From Xanthomonas sacchari (lineage in GTDB: Bacteria > Pseudomonadota > Gammaproteobacteria > Xanthomonadales > Xanthomonadaceae), in the NCBI RefSeq assembly GCF_024266585.1, contig NZ_CP100647.1, forward strand, positions 3,887,001-3,951,000: a DNA stretch of 64,000 nucleotides, read 5' to 3'. A program made the position numbers and the translations under genes. Of this stretch, positions 45,286 to 54,105 are shown one piece after another. Position 1 is the stretch's first letter. Every line of letters starts with the position of its first letter. The notes under the pieces are model-generated. The model was not told the DNA's origin, did no database searches, and saw only the letters and a program-made list of their open reading frames with translations.

Positions 45286-46230
45286 TCAGAAGGCCCAGGC
45301 CTCGCGCGCGCCGGCGAACTCGGCGGGCGTGCCCAGGGCACGGCCGTCCAGCGACTTGTCGATGCGCTTGACCAGCCCGGTCAGCACCTTGCCCGGGCCG
45401 CACTCGGCCAGGCGGGTGGCGCCGCCAGCGGCCAGCGCCTGCACGCAGCCGGTCCAGCGCACCGGCAGGTACAACTGTTCGACCAGCGCCTGGCGGATCG
45501 CCTCCACACCCTTGTGCACCTGCGCATCGGCGTTCTGCACCACCGGCAGCTGCGGCGCGTGCCAGGCCAGCCCGCGCATCGCCTCGGCCAGGCGGTTGGC
45601 CGCATCGCGCATCAGCGGGGTGTGCGAGGGCACGCTGACCGCCAGCTTCACCGCCTTGCGCACGCCGCGCTCGGCCAGCAACGCCAGCGCGCGGTCGACC
45701 GCCGCGGCATCGCCGCCGATCACCACCTGCCCCGGCGAGTTGTAGTTGGCCGGCACCACCACCTGGCTGCCGGCGGCCTGCGCGCAGACCTTTTCGACCA
45801 GCGCGTCCTCGGCGCCGAGCACGGCGGCCATCGCGCCCACGCCGGCCGGCGCGGCGTCCTGCATCAGCTGCCCGCGCAGCCGCACCAGGTGCGCGCCGTC
45901 GTGCAGCGACAGGGCGCCGGCGGCGACCAGCGCGCTGTATTCGCCCAGGCTGTGCCCGGCCAGCTGCGCCGGACGCGCCCCGCCCTCGGCCAGCCACAGC
46001 CGCCACAGCGCCACGCTCGCGGCCAGCAGCGCCGGCTGGGTGTACTCGGTGCGGTTGAGCATCTCTTCCGGGCCGCCCTGGCTCAGCGCCCACAGGTCCA
46101 CGCCGGCGCCGTCGGAGGCTTCGGCGAAGCTGTCGCGCAGTTGCGGATGCAACTCGGCCAGTTCGGCCAGCATGCCCAGCGATTGCGAACCCTGGCCGGG
46201 GAAGACGAAGGCGAGTGTGGAATCGGTCAC
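45286..46230 (-). CDS. fabD: Malonyl-CoA:ACP transacylase FabD
   Basis: Transfers malonyl from CoA to ACP. The 314-residue protein opens with AFVFPGQGSQSLGML, has the nucleophile Ser94 in AGHSLGEYSALV and the catalytic His in VPSHTPLM (about 200). VVIGGD and YLPVRWT later in the chain are family-typical. The start is a GTG at 46230 with no strong ribosome-binding site. In most gammaproteobacteria fabD directly follows fabH; here a gap of about 515 bp lies between them. Confidence 0.95.
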   Translation of the reverse strand: MTDSTLAFVFPGQGSQSLGMLAELAELHPQLRDSFAEASDGAGVDLWALSQGGPEEMLNRTEYTQPALLAASVALWRLWLAEGGARPAQLAGHSLGEYSALVAAGALSLHDGAHLVRLRGQLMQDAAPAGVGAMAAVLGAEDALVEKVCAQAAGSQVVVPANYNSPGQVVIGGDAAAVDRALALLAERGVRKAVKLAVSVPSHTPLMRDAANRLAEAMRGLAWHAPQLPVVQNADAQVHKGVEAIRQALVEQLYLPVRWTGCVQALAAGGATRLAECGPGKVLTGLVKRIDKSLDGRALGTPAEFAGAREAWAF

Positions 46231-46365
46231 GCGGTTGGCCCTGCGAAAATCGAGCGGCGATGATACGGGCGAAACCGGTCGGGCGTCTGTACCCGGGCGT
46301 ATGTGACATGGCGGCTGGCGCGCCGCGCGGCACCCGCAACACCCCCCGCTCCGCCACGCCCGACG

Positions 46366-46680
46366 TCACGCCGGCAGCATGGCTGGCGGGCCACACGCAC
46401 ACGACGGAAGGCGATGCCACTGGGGCACGGCGGGGCGATGCGGAGATGGCGCAGGCCGGCGGCACTGCAGCGCGAAGGAGACGGGATCGGCTCGGATCTG
46501 GCAGCGCCACGCGCGCGTGCACCAGCGGCCGCCCGGGTCGAACCGCGGCTCGCGTTCGGGCGTGCTCGCCGACGGGAGATGGCAGCGCGCGAATGCCGAT
46601 GTCCAGGCAGCGCACAGGCCGCACCCGAGCAGGCACGCGACAACGCGCCGTCGCAAGTGCGGCGGACGCGCTGGTGGCAT
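46366..46680 (-). CDS. Possible small secreted Cys-rich protein (uncertain)
   Basis: The gap between fabH and fabD (46231-46746) holds one reading frame of 104 aa with some coding character. It has an arginine-rich start, the hydrophobic stretch VVACLLGCGLCAAWTSAFA ending in a signal-peptidase-like Ala-x-Ala, and a mature part with four to five cysteines (RCHLPSA, RWCTRAWRCQ, LQCRRP). There is no clear ribosome-binding site, no family that I recognise, and Arg/Pro richness is common in chance frames of GC-rich DNA. It could be a genuine exported peptide or noise. Confidence 0.25.
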   Translation of the reverse strand: MPPARPPHLRRRVVACLLGCGLCAAWTSAFARCHLPSASTPEREPRFDPGGRWCTRAWRCQIRADPVSFALQCRRPAPSPHRPAVPQWHRLPSCACGPPAMLPA

Positions 46681-46746
46681 GCAGGCTGCGGTCGGCCAGC
46701 GCAGCGTGTCGCGAAGACACCTACCGCGCAGGCACCGGCAACAGGC

Positions 46747-47730
46747 TCAGTAGCGCAGCAGCGCCGAGCCCCAGGTGAAGCCGCCGCCGAAGGCTTCCAG
46801 CAGCAGCAGGTGGCCGCGCTGCACGCGGCCCGAGCGCACCGCCACGTCCAGCGCCATCGGCACCGAGGCGGAGGAGGTGTTGCCGTGGATGTCCACCGTC
46901 ACCACCACCTGCTCCATCGGCAGGTCCAGGCGCTTGGCGGTGGCTTCGATGATGCGCAGGTTGGCCTGGTGCGGGATCAGCCAGTCCAGGTCGTGCTTGT
47001 CCAGGCCATTGGCGTCCAGGGTCTCGTCGACCACCGCGTCCAGCGCCTTGACCGCGTACTTGAACACCTCGCTGCCCTTCATCTGGATGCCGCCGACGGC
47101 CGGGTCGCCGGTGCCGTCGCCCAGCCCGGTGGAGATGCCGACCGGGTTCCACAGCAACTCCTTCTTGCTGCCGTCGGCATGCAGATGGGTGCTGAGGATG
47201 CCGGTGTCGGTGTCGGCGCGCAGGACTACCGCGCCGGCACCATCGCCGAACAGCACGCAGGTGGTGCGCTCGGTCCAGTCGACGATGCGGCTGAGGGTTT
47301 CGGCGCCGATCACCAGCACGGTCTTGGCGTCGCCGCTGCGGATGAACTTGTCGGCCACGCTGAGCGCGTAGACGAAGCCCGAGCAGGCGGCGTTGACGTC
47401 CATCGCCGGGCAGCCGACCGCGCCCAGCCGCGCCTGGATCAGGCAGGCGGTGGACGGGAAGATCAGATCCGGCGTGGTGGTGCCGACCACGATCATGTCC
47501 AGCTCGGCGACCTCGATGCCGGCGGCTTCGATCGCCTTCAGCGCGGCCTCGTAGCCCAGGTCGCCGGCGGTCTGACCGGGCGCGGCGATGTGCCGCTCGC
47601 GGATGCCGGTACGGCTGCGGATCCATTCGTCGCTGGTGTCGACCATCTGCGCGAGATCGTCGTTGGTCAACACCTTTTCAGGCAAATAGCTGCCGGTGCC
47701 CGCGATCCTGGAATAGATCCGCTTGCTCAT
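46747..47730 (-). CDS. fabH: 3-oxoacyl-ACP synthase III FabH
   Basis: Starts fatty-acid synthesis by condensing acetyl-CoA with malonyl-ACP. The 327-residue protein has Cys116 in [13 protein letters not shown], the catalytic His in [11 protein letters not shown] and Asn in [16 protein letters not shown]. The N-terminal [19 protein letters not shown] is typical. AGGAA precedes the ATG at 47730. It follows rpmF with 97 bases between; plsX, which usually sits between rpmF and fabH, is missing here. Confidence 0.96.
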   Translation of the reverse strand: MSKRIYSRIAGTGSYLPEKVLTNDDLAQMVDTSDEWIRSRTGIRERHIAAPGQTAGDLGYEAALKAIEAAGIEVAELDMIVVGTTTPDLIFPSTACLIQARLGAVGCPAMDVNAACSGFVYALSVADKFIRSGDAKTVLVIGAETLSRIVDWTERTTCVLFGDGAGAVVLRADTDTGILSTHLHADGSKKELLWNPVGISTGLGDGTGDPAVGGIQMKGSEVFKYAVKALDAVVDETLDANGLDKHDLDWLIPHQANLRIIEATAKRLDLPMEQVVVTVDIHGNTSSASVPMALDVAVRSGRVQRGHLLLLEAFGGGFTWGSALLRY

Positions 47731-47827
47731 GCTGGTTCCTGTTGCCTGTTACGCAGGCCGCCCCGGTGCGGCGCGGCCTGTGAAGATGGGTGACTCCGTC
47801 CGCCGCAGCGCGGCGAACGGGCACGGA

Positions 47828-48022
47828 TCAATCTTCTTCGACCTGCGCGGTCTTGGTGGCGATCACCTTCTTGCCACGGTAGTAACCGTCGGCGGTGACG
47901 TGGTGGCGCAGGTGGATCTCGCCGCTGGTCGGATCGGTCGACAACTGCTTGGCGCTGAGGGCGTCGTGCGAACGGCGCTGGCCGCGGCGGGACGGGGTGA
48001 CACGGGATTTCTGCACAGCCAT
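47828..48022 (-). CDS. rpmF: Ribosomal protein L32
   Basis: Large-subunit ribosomal protein L32 of 64 aa: [20 protein letters not shown] and the later [15 protein letters not shown] are the family hallmarks. No zinc-ribbon cysteines are present, so it is the zinc-free form. GGAG lies before the ATG. It follows yceD in the conserved yceD-rpmF pair, 101 bases apart. Confidence 0.97.
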   Translation of the reverse strand: MAVQKSRVTPSRRGQRRSHDALSAKQLSTDPTSGEIHLRHHVTADGYYRGKKVIATKTAQVEED

Positions 48023-48123
48023 GGGATTGCTCCAAACTCGGTTCGTTTACATCTGTCGTCATTACGTCGCGCAGGACGCGCGCGTCCGGCAACAACCTCA
48101 GGCAGCGGCAGGCGGACCGACCG

Positions 48124-48633
48124 CTACTGTTTCTTCAGCGCCGCCAGCGCCGCGAACGGGCTGGCCTTGCTCGTTTCTTCCTCGGTCGCCGGCCAGTCGC
48201 GATCGACCGCCTCGCTTCCGGGCGCCACCGGCACCAGCGGCACCGCCAGCACCAACTCGTCCTCGACCAGATCGGCCGGCCGCAGCATGCCGTCGTCCGG
48301 CACCAGCAAGGCCTCGTGATCCGGCGGCAACGCGGCTTCTTCTTCCTCGCTGCGGATCAGCCCCAGCCGCTGCACGCTCGACACCGGCAGCAGGAAGCGC
48401 TGCAGGCTGCGCTGACAGATCAGCGGCAGCTCGGTTTCGATCTTCAGTTCGACGTAGGACACTTGCAGTACAGCGTCGCGGCCGAATTCCAGCGTGTAGC
48501 GGCATTCGCCTTCGGTGTCGGCCAGGCTGCCTTGCAGACGGGTCATCGCCGAGAGCGGCAGGCGGTCTTCGAAGACCCTGCGCGCTGCGACCATCCGCCA
48601 GGCATCCAACAGTTCGGGCACGTTCGCGGACAT
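48124..48633 (-). CDS. yceD: YceD/DUF177 family protein
   Basis: A 169-residue DUF177 (YceD, large ribosomal RNA accumulation) protein. It shows SLADTEGECRYTLEFGRDAVLQVSYVELKIETELPLICQRSLQRFLLPV, which fits the family pattern of a central CQRC-like strand (here CQRS), and an acidic C-terminal half (VEDELVLAVPLVP). The family accompanies rpmF in most bacteria and its plant relative affects 23S rRNA processing. The ATG at 48633 begins the conserved part, although no ribosome-binding site is clear; upstream TTAACATTCT could be a promoter element close to the start. Confidence 0.88.
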   Translation of the reverse strand: MSANVPELLDAWRMVAARRVFEDRLPLSAMTRLQGSLADTEGECRYTLEFGRDAVLQVSYVELKIETELPLICQRSLQRFLLPVSSVQRLGLIRSEEEEAALPPDHEALLVPDDGMLRPADLVEDELVLAVPLVPVAPGSEAVDRDWPATEEETSKASPFAALAALKKQ

Positions 48634-48766
48634 AAGCCGCAGAATGTTAAGGACTGCCGGCGCCGCTGTCAAACCGCCCCCAGCCCGGCGCCGGGCCGGC
48701 TTGCCGGGCCGCGCCGGCCGCCGCAGACTGCCGGCCCCGGCCCGCCGCCGCCCTGCCCCACCGCCG

Positions 48767-49339
48767 ATGCCGCCGCTGATCCTGGCTTCCACCTCCGCCT
48801 ACCGCCGCGACCTGCTGCAACGGCTGCGCCTGCCCTTCGAGTGCGTGCGCCCGCAGGTCGACGAAACCCCGCTGCCCGGCGAGGCGCCGCTGGCGCTGGC
48901 GCAACGGCTGGCGGCGGCCAAGGCCGCGGCGGTCGCGGCCGCCGCGGCGCAGGCCTGGGTGATCGGCGCGGACCAGGTCGCCGAACTGGACGGCCAACCG
49001 TTGGGCAAGCCCGGCGATGTCGCCGCGGCGCATGCGCAGCTGGCGGCCATGTCCGGGCGCAGCGTGCGCTTCCACACCGCGGTGTGCCTGCAACGCGGCG
49101 CGCGCACCCTGCACGCCTGCGACCTCACCGAAGTGCGGTTCCGCGACCTGCACGCCGACGCCATCGCCCGCTACGTCGCCGCCGAGCAGCCGCTGGACTG
49201 CGCCGGCAGTTTCAAGTGCGAAGGCCTGGGCATCAGCCTGTTCCGCGCGATCCACACCCAGGATCCGACCGCGCTGATCGGCCTGCCGTTGATCGCGCTG
49301 TCCGAACTGCTGCGCGAGGCCGGCTACACCCTGCCCTAA
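48767..49339 (+). CDS. yceF: Maf-like nucleotide pyrophosphatase YceF
   Basis: House-cleaning nucleotide pyrophosphatase of 190 aa from the Maf family. It shows LILASTSAYRRDLLQRLRLPFE at the start, VDETPLPGEAP, AWVIGADQVAELDG (the catalytic Asp region) and LDCAGSFKCEGLG. The last form (CAGSFKCEGLG) is the YceF type that prefers 7-methyl-GTP, rather than the Maf type. Location beside yceD-rpmF supports YceF. It is divergent from yceD across about 133 bases and convergent with the following membrane protein gene, with one base between the stop codons. Confidence 0.92.
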   Translation: MPPLILASTSAYRRDLLQRLRLPFECVRPQVDETPLPGEAPLALAQRLAAAKAAAVAAAAAQAWVIGADQVAELDGQPLGKPGDVAAAHAQLAAMSGRSVRFHTAVCLQRGARTLHACDLTEVRFRDLHADAIARYVAAEQPLDCAGSFKCEGLGISLFRAIHTQDPTALIGLPLIALSELLREAGYTLP

Positions 49340-49340
49340 C

Positions 49341-51188
49341 TCACTGCAACCGGCACCACTGGTACGGGAAGCGCGCCTGCCCGACCCAGGACTGGTACAG
49401 CTGGCAGGACCCCGGCTGCAGGGCCAGGCCGTAGCGGGCCAGTTGCTGCGCGGCCAGCGCCTGGGTCTGGCGGTCCGCGGCGGCGACATCCACGGCCCGT
49501 TCCGGCAGCAGCACCCAACGGCAGCGACCGGCCTCCACGTCCACGCCCGCACGCACCGGGCGGTGCGCCAGGCGCCGCATCAGCGCACAGTCGGGGCCTC
49601 GGTCCAGGCCCAGGCGCGCGGCCACCGCATTGAGCCGCTGCAGGCGCTCGACATTGCGGTCCACCTCCGCCGGCAGCAGCGCATAGCCCTGCCCGCGCGC
49701 GGCCAGCATCTGGCGGACCCGCGCGGCGTAGGCCGGCGTTTCCGGGAAATTGGAGGCGACCGACGCGTACGCCGCCTGCTCGGGCAGAAACGGAATGCGC
49801 CAGGACTCCGGCGCATCGCCGACCAGCAGCACCAGGCTGCGCTCGGGCTGCGGCAGCGGCGGCGCCTGTACCCGGAACGCCTCGCGCGCCCAGCGCTCGT
49901 GGCCCCAGTCGCCCCAGCCGTACAGCGCGAAGGCCGCGCAGGCGATCAGGGTCCAGCGCGCCGCCGGGGCGGCGATCCGCGCCGGCAGCAACCGCCGCAG
50001 CCCCACCCACAGCAGCAGCGGCGCCAGCAGCTCCGGCATCACCAGGTAGCGCTGGATGCTGAACACCGCTTGCCAGGCGAGGAAGCCGACCAGCACGAAC
50101 ACCAGCACCGCGCGCCACGCCGGCGCGACCACCTCCGCCGGCGCGGAGGGGCGCGGACGCCGCAGTACCCAGCGCAGCAGCGCGGCCAGGCCCAGCAGAT
50201 ACAGCAGCGGCCACACCAGTTGCCGCAGGCGCACCTCGCTGACCCGGTTCGGCGCCAGCGAGAACTGCACCGGCCAGGTCAGCCATTCCCACAGCGTCTT
50301 CGGCAACCAGCGCGTGTCGCTGAGCGCCCCCGGTTGCGCCAGCGGCGCCAGGAAGTGGCTGTTGAACTGCGGGAACAGCGGATTGCCGAAGGTCTGCCAC
50401 ACCCGCAGCAACCACGGCCCGGCCAGCAGCGCGAAGCTGAGCAGCGTCACCGCGGTCAGCACCGCGGCACCGCCGATGCGCTGCCGCGGACGCCCGCCGG
50501 CAACCAGCGCGGCCACGCCCAGGGCCAGCGCGAACAGGGCATTGGTCAGTTTGCAGGCCATCGCCAGCCCGAGCAGGGCGCCGGCCAGCGTCCACCAGCC
50601 CAGCGCCACGCCCTGCCCCGCGGCCTGCTGGCGGCGTTGCGCATGCAGTGCGGCGAGCAGCGCGCCCAGCACCGGCAGGGCGCTGGTGTTGTCGGCCATG
50701 GTGCCGGCGAACTCGGACAGGAACGCGGCGCTGCACAGCCCGGCCAGCGCCAGCCACGGCACCAGCCGCGCGCGGTCCAGTCGCGGGTCCAGCACCTGCC
50801 AGAGGATGCCGGCCAGCAGCAGGAACGCCAGCGCATGCAGCACGCCCATCGCGAACCCTGCCAGCGGTGCCGGCAAGCCGGTGAACAGCGCGTAATGCAG
50901 CACGTCCAGCAGCGGATTGAAGTAGCTCTGCATCTGCGCCGGCGCCAGGTCCACGCCGAGGCGGCCGTGCAGCGCGGCGTAGCCGTTGTACAGGTGGTAG
51001 TTGCGCAGGTCCCAGTTGGCGTCCTGGCCCAGCCACAGCGACAACAATCCGCCCAGCACCGCGACCGCCACGCCGGCGGCGACCACGTTGCCGCGGCTGT
51101 GGAAGGCGAAGCGGCGATCCAGCGCGGCCAGCAGGCGCTGGCGGCGGGTCGGACGCGGCACTGCAGCAGCAGAAATGGTCGCGCTCAT
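49341..51188 (-). CDS. Polytopic membrane protein, probable GT-C-type glycosyltransferase
   Basis: A 615-residue integral membrane protein. The first hydrophobic segment (NVVAAGVAVAVLGGLLSLWLG) is followed by the large loop GQDANWDLRNYHLYNGYAALHGRLGVDLAP. Its Asp/His residues recall the first periplasmic loop of GT-C enzymes, where the catalytic Asp usually lies. About ten more membrane segments follow, then a 150-residue soluble C-terminal part with several cysteines. I do not recognise a named family. It overlaps the GT2 gene upstream by four bases, so it is made from the same transcript. The likely role is transfer of a lipid-linked sugar in the periplasm. Confidence 0.7.
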   Translation of the reverse strand: MSATISAAAVPRPTRRQRLLAALDRRFAFHSRGNVVAAGVAVAVLGGLLSLWLGQDANWDLRNYHLYNGYAALHGRLGVDLAPAQMQSYFNPLLDVLHYALFTGLPAPLAGFAMGVLHALAFLLLAGILWQVLDPRLDRARLVPWLALAGLCSAAFLSEFAGTMADNTSALPVLGALLAALHAQRRQQAAGQGVALGWWTLAGALLGLAMACKLTNALFALALGVAALVAGGRPRQRIGGAAVLTAVTLLSFALLAGPWLLRVWQTFGNPLFPQFNSHFLAPLAQPGALSDTRWLPKTLWEWLTWPVQFSLAPNRVSEVRLRQLVWPLLYLLGLAALLRWVLRRPRPSAPAEVVAPAWRAVLVFVLVGFLAWQAVFSIQRYLVMPELLAPLLLWVGLRRLLPARIAAPAARWTLIACAAFALYGWGDWGHERWAREAFRVQAPPLPQPERSLVLLVGDAPESWRIPFLPEQAAYASVASNFPETPAYAARVRQMLAARGQGYALLPAEVDRNVERLQRLNAVAARLGLDRGPDCALMRRLAHRPVRAGVDVEAGRCRWVLLPERAVDVAAADRQTQALAAQQLARYGLALQPGSCQLYQSWVGQARFPYQWCRLQ

Positions 51189-52171
51189 GCGGCGTCACCC
51201 CGCTGCGCACCCTGCGCATGCGCAGGCCAGGCCGGGATCGCCAGGTAGGCCAGGCGCTTGGCCTCGATGCGGCCGCGCGTGACCGTGTCCAGGATCAGCC
51301 CGCAGGCCAGCAACAGCACGCCGAGCAGGACCAGCGCCGAGCACAGGATCGCGGTGGGAAACCGCGGCACCAGGCCGGTCTGCAGGTAGGTCTGCAGCAA
51401 CGGCACCGCCAGCGCCAGCGCCAGCAGCACGCAGGCGCCGAAGCCCAGCGAGAAGAACAGCAACGGCCGCTCGGTCTTGAACAGGCGCAGGATGGTCAAC
51501 AGGATGCGGGCGCCGTCGTGCCAGGTGCGCAGCTTGCTCTGCGACCCTTCCGGACGCGCGCCATAGGCCGTGTCGACCTCCGCCACCGGCATGCGCAGTT
51601 GCAGCGCGTGCACCGCCAGTTCGGTCTCGGTCTCGAAACCGGCCGCATGCGCGGGAAACGACTTCACGTAGCGCCGCGAGAACACCCGGTAGCCGGACAG
51701 CATGTCGTCGAAACTGCGCCCGAACAGGAAGCCCACGCAGCGGGTCAGCAACACGTTGCCGGTGCGGTGCCCGGCGCGGTAGGCCGCCGCCTCGTCGCTG
51801 CGGCGCGCGCCGACCACCATGTCCAGCCCGTCGCGCAGCAGGCGCTCGACCAGCGCCGGCGCCATCGCCGCATCGTAGGTCGCATCGCCGTCCACCAGCA
51901 CGTAGACGTCGGCCTCGACGTCGGCGAACAGGCGCCGCACCACGTTGCCCTTGCCCTGCAGCGCGACCTCGCGCACCGACGCGCCGGCCGCGCGTGCCTG
52001 CGCGATGGTGGCGTCGCTGGAATTGTTGTCGAACACGTGGACCTGCGCGCCGGGCAGGTGCGCGGCGAACTCGGCCACGACCCGGCCGATGGTGGCCGCC
52101 TCATTGTGGCAGGGCACCAGCACCGCGATCCGTGGCGCGGCGGCGGGACGGTCGAAAGGGGAACTGGACAT
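51185..52171 (-). CDS. GT2-family glycosyltransferase, dolichol-phosphate mannosyltransferase-like
   Basis: A 328-residue membrane-anchored GT-A glycosyltransferase. The N-terminal domain shows VLVPCHNEAATIGRVV, DNNSSDAT and the metal-binding VLVDGDATYD. It continues with GYRVFSRRYVKSFP and GFETETELAVHAL, as in polyprenyl-phosphate glycosyltransferases. Two C-terminal membrane helices follow (about 235-260 and 275-300). It most likely loads undecaprenyl phosphate with a sugar that the neighbouring GT-C-type proteins then use. It overlaps the downstream gene by four bases and lies 50 bases after the 615-aa ArnT-like gene. Confidence 0.88.
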   Translation of the reverse strand: MSSSPFDRPAAAPRIAVLVPCHNEAATIGRVVAEFAAHLPGAQVHVFDNNSSDATIAQARAAGASVREVALQGKGNVVRRLFADVEADVYVLVDGDATYDAAMAPALVERLLRDGLDMVVGARRSDEAAAYRAGHRTGNVLLTRCVGFLFGRSFDDMLSGYRVFSRRYVKSFPAHAAGFETETELAVHALQLRMPVAEVDTAYGARPEGSQSKLRTWHDGARILLTILRLFKTERPLLFFSLGFGACVLLALALAVPLLQTYLQTGLVPRFPTAILCSALVLLGVLLLACGLILDTVTRGRIEAKRLAYLAIPAWPAHAQGAQRGDAA

Positions 52172-52221
52172 GGGCGGCGTGCGGTCCTGCGCGACGGCGT
52201 GGAAGGGCGCGCCATCCTAGC

Positions 52222-54069
52222 TCACTGCGGCCGCAGCACGATCGGTTGTTCCCACCAGTCCTCGACGCTGCCGTCGCGGCCATGCAAGCGCAGGCCCAGC
52301 CAATGCGTCCCCGGCGCCAGGCCACTGGCGTCGACGGTGGCGCGGAAGCCGATGTTCGGATGCCGCGGGTCGGTGGAGATCTTCCAGAACTTGGTCACGT
52401 CGTAGACGTCGCCGTAGCGCGCCTGCGCCACGACCTTGCCGTCGAGCAGCACCTCGACCCGGTCCAGGCCCACGCCGTCCTTGAACGCCCAGCCAGAGAC
52501 GTCGAAGCGACGGCCGACGGTGGCGTCCACGTCCGGCGTGTTGAACCAGGCCATCGCCGGCGTGGTGCAAGGACCGGAGGCACGCTGCGCCGGCAGCACG
52601 AACAGCAGGAAGCGCTGGCTGCCATGGTCGCTGGACACCACCCGCGGCGGCGGCAGCGGCCCGACCAGGTCGCACACCGCGTGGTAGCGCTGCAGCAGCA
52701 AGCGGTACTTCATGTCGCTGGGCGAGAGCACCAGCAGGCGTGGACCGTCGCGGCGGCCGTCGCTGAGCAACCCCCACTGCTGCAGCTGCGCGCTGCGCCC
52801 GTGCTTGTCGTTCAACGGATGCGGCAGCACCTGGATGTTCGGGTCGCGCAGTTCGAAGCCGAGTTCGGCGCCGACCTTGAAGTTGTCCGCCAGCACCTGG
52901 GTACCGGCCGGCAGCGTCGCCAGTTCGCGGCGCACCGCCGCCGCCAGCGGCCGCCACCCGGCGAAGTTGCGCGGGTAGTACTTGTCGCCAGCGGTGTGCT
53001 CGCGCACCGCCGGCACCGACACCGCCAGGTAGTAGCCGAACGCACCGATCAGGCCGAGCCCGGCCAGCAGCCAGGTGGCGCGGCGCAGCGGCTTGCTCCA
53101 GCCGTTGAGGATCACCGGCGTGGCGATCAGCAGCGCCAGATAGCCCGGCAGCGGCCAGTGGAAACTGACCCGCTCGGCATCGGTGAAGAAGCCGAGCAGG
53201 AAGATGCCCAGCGTCGACACGCCGCCGAGCAGGCCGAAATAGCGCCACTGCACCCGGGTGCCGCCGCTGCCGCCGACGCGCGTGGCCATCAGCGCCACCT
53301 TGGTCATCGCCACCGCCAGCAGCGGCGTGACCAGCACCACCTGGATCAGCACGAAGGCGATGCCGGCAGGCTGGAAACTCCAGGGATGCCGATCGACCAG
53401 CTGGAACTTGAGCCCGGCCTCGCCGTTGTCCGCATTCCAGGCCAGCAGCGGCAGCCAGGCGACCATGCCCAGCGCCAGCGCGACCCACACCTGCGGATCG
53501 CGCAGCATGCGCCGGCCCTGCGGGATCAGCAGCAGCGCGATCGCGCCGACGCCGATCACGCCGACGAAGCGGTAATGGCTCAGTGCGCCGATCACCAGGC
53601 CCAACGCCAGTTCCACCGCGCTCAGCGCCTCGGTCTGGCGCAGCAGCCGCGCCGTGGCGTCGATGCACAGGATCGTGGCCAGCGCCATCGGCACGTCCGG
53701 CAGCGCCAGGATGCCCAGGGTGCCGGACAGCGGCATCAGCAACGCCAGGCTGCCGGCGCGCCAGCCGGCTACCGCACCGAACCAGCGCGTGGCGATGCGT
53801 GCGATCAACCAGGGCAGCGCGGCGCCCAGCAGCAGGAACGGCGCCCGCAGCGCCAGCAGGTGATCGCCGCCCAGCGCCACGCCCAGCCGCGCCAGCCACG
53901 CGGTCAGCCCGGGCAGATCCGAGTAGGCCAGCGCCAGGTGCTGGCCTTCCTGCCAATAGAATGCCTCGTCGACGAACAACGGCAGGCGCGCGGCGACCAG
54001 CAGTTTGGCGGCGGTGACGAGCGTCCACAGCACGATGAAGACGCTGCGTGCACGTTGTTCCCCTTGCAT
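52222..54069 (-). CDS. ArnT/PMT-like membrane glycosyltransferase with C-terminal beta domain
   Basis: A 615-residue protein. The first loop, ARLPLFVDEAFYWQEGQHLALAYSDLPGLTAWL, contains the acidic DE of GT39/GT83 enzymes (FVDEAFYW). Ten or so membrane segments follow. From about residue 350 the chain is periplasmic and ends in a beta-rich domain (GRRFDVSGWAFKDGVGLDRVEVLLDGKVVAQARYGDVYDV to IGFRATVDASGLAPGTHWL). This resembles the small immunoglobulin-like domains of surface glycan enzymes. The family moves sugar from a polyprenyl carrier to lipid A, protein or polysaccharide. Its start is only 36 bases from that of moxR on the other strand. Confidence 0.82.
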   Translation of the reverse strand: MQGEQRARSVFIVLWTLVTAAKLLVAARLPLFVDEAFYWQEGQHLALAYSDLPGLTAWLARLGVALGGDHLLALRAPFLLLGAALPWLIARIATRWFGAVAGWRAGSLALLMPLSGTLGILALPDVPMALATILCIDATARLLRQTEALSAVELALGLVIGALSHYRFVGVIGVGAIALLLIPQGRRMLRDPQVWVALALGMVAWLPLLAWNADNGEAGLKFQLVDRHPWSFQPAGIAFVLIQVVLVTPLLAVAMTKVALMATRVGGSGGTRVQWRYFGLLGGVSTLGIFLLGFFTDAERVSFHWPLPGYLALLIATPVILNGWSKPLRRATWLLAGLGLIGAFGYYLAVSVPAVREHTAGDKYYPRNFAGWRPLAAAVRRELATLPAGTQVLADNFKVGAELGFELRDPNIQVLPHPLNDKHGRSAQLQQWGLLSDGRRDGPRLLVLSPSDMKYRLLLQRYHAVCDLVGPLPPPRVVSSDHGSQRFLLFVLPAQRASGPCTTPAMAWFNTPDVDATVGRRFDVSGWAFKDGVGLDRVEVLLDGKVVAQARYGDVYDVTKFWKISTDPRHPNIGFRATVDASGLAPGTHWLGLRLHGRDGSVEDWWEQPIVLRPQ

Positions 54070-54105
54070 TGCCCGTAAACTCCCTGAAACCGTTGCGAGA
54101 ATGCG

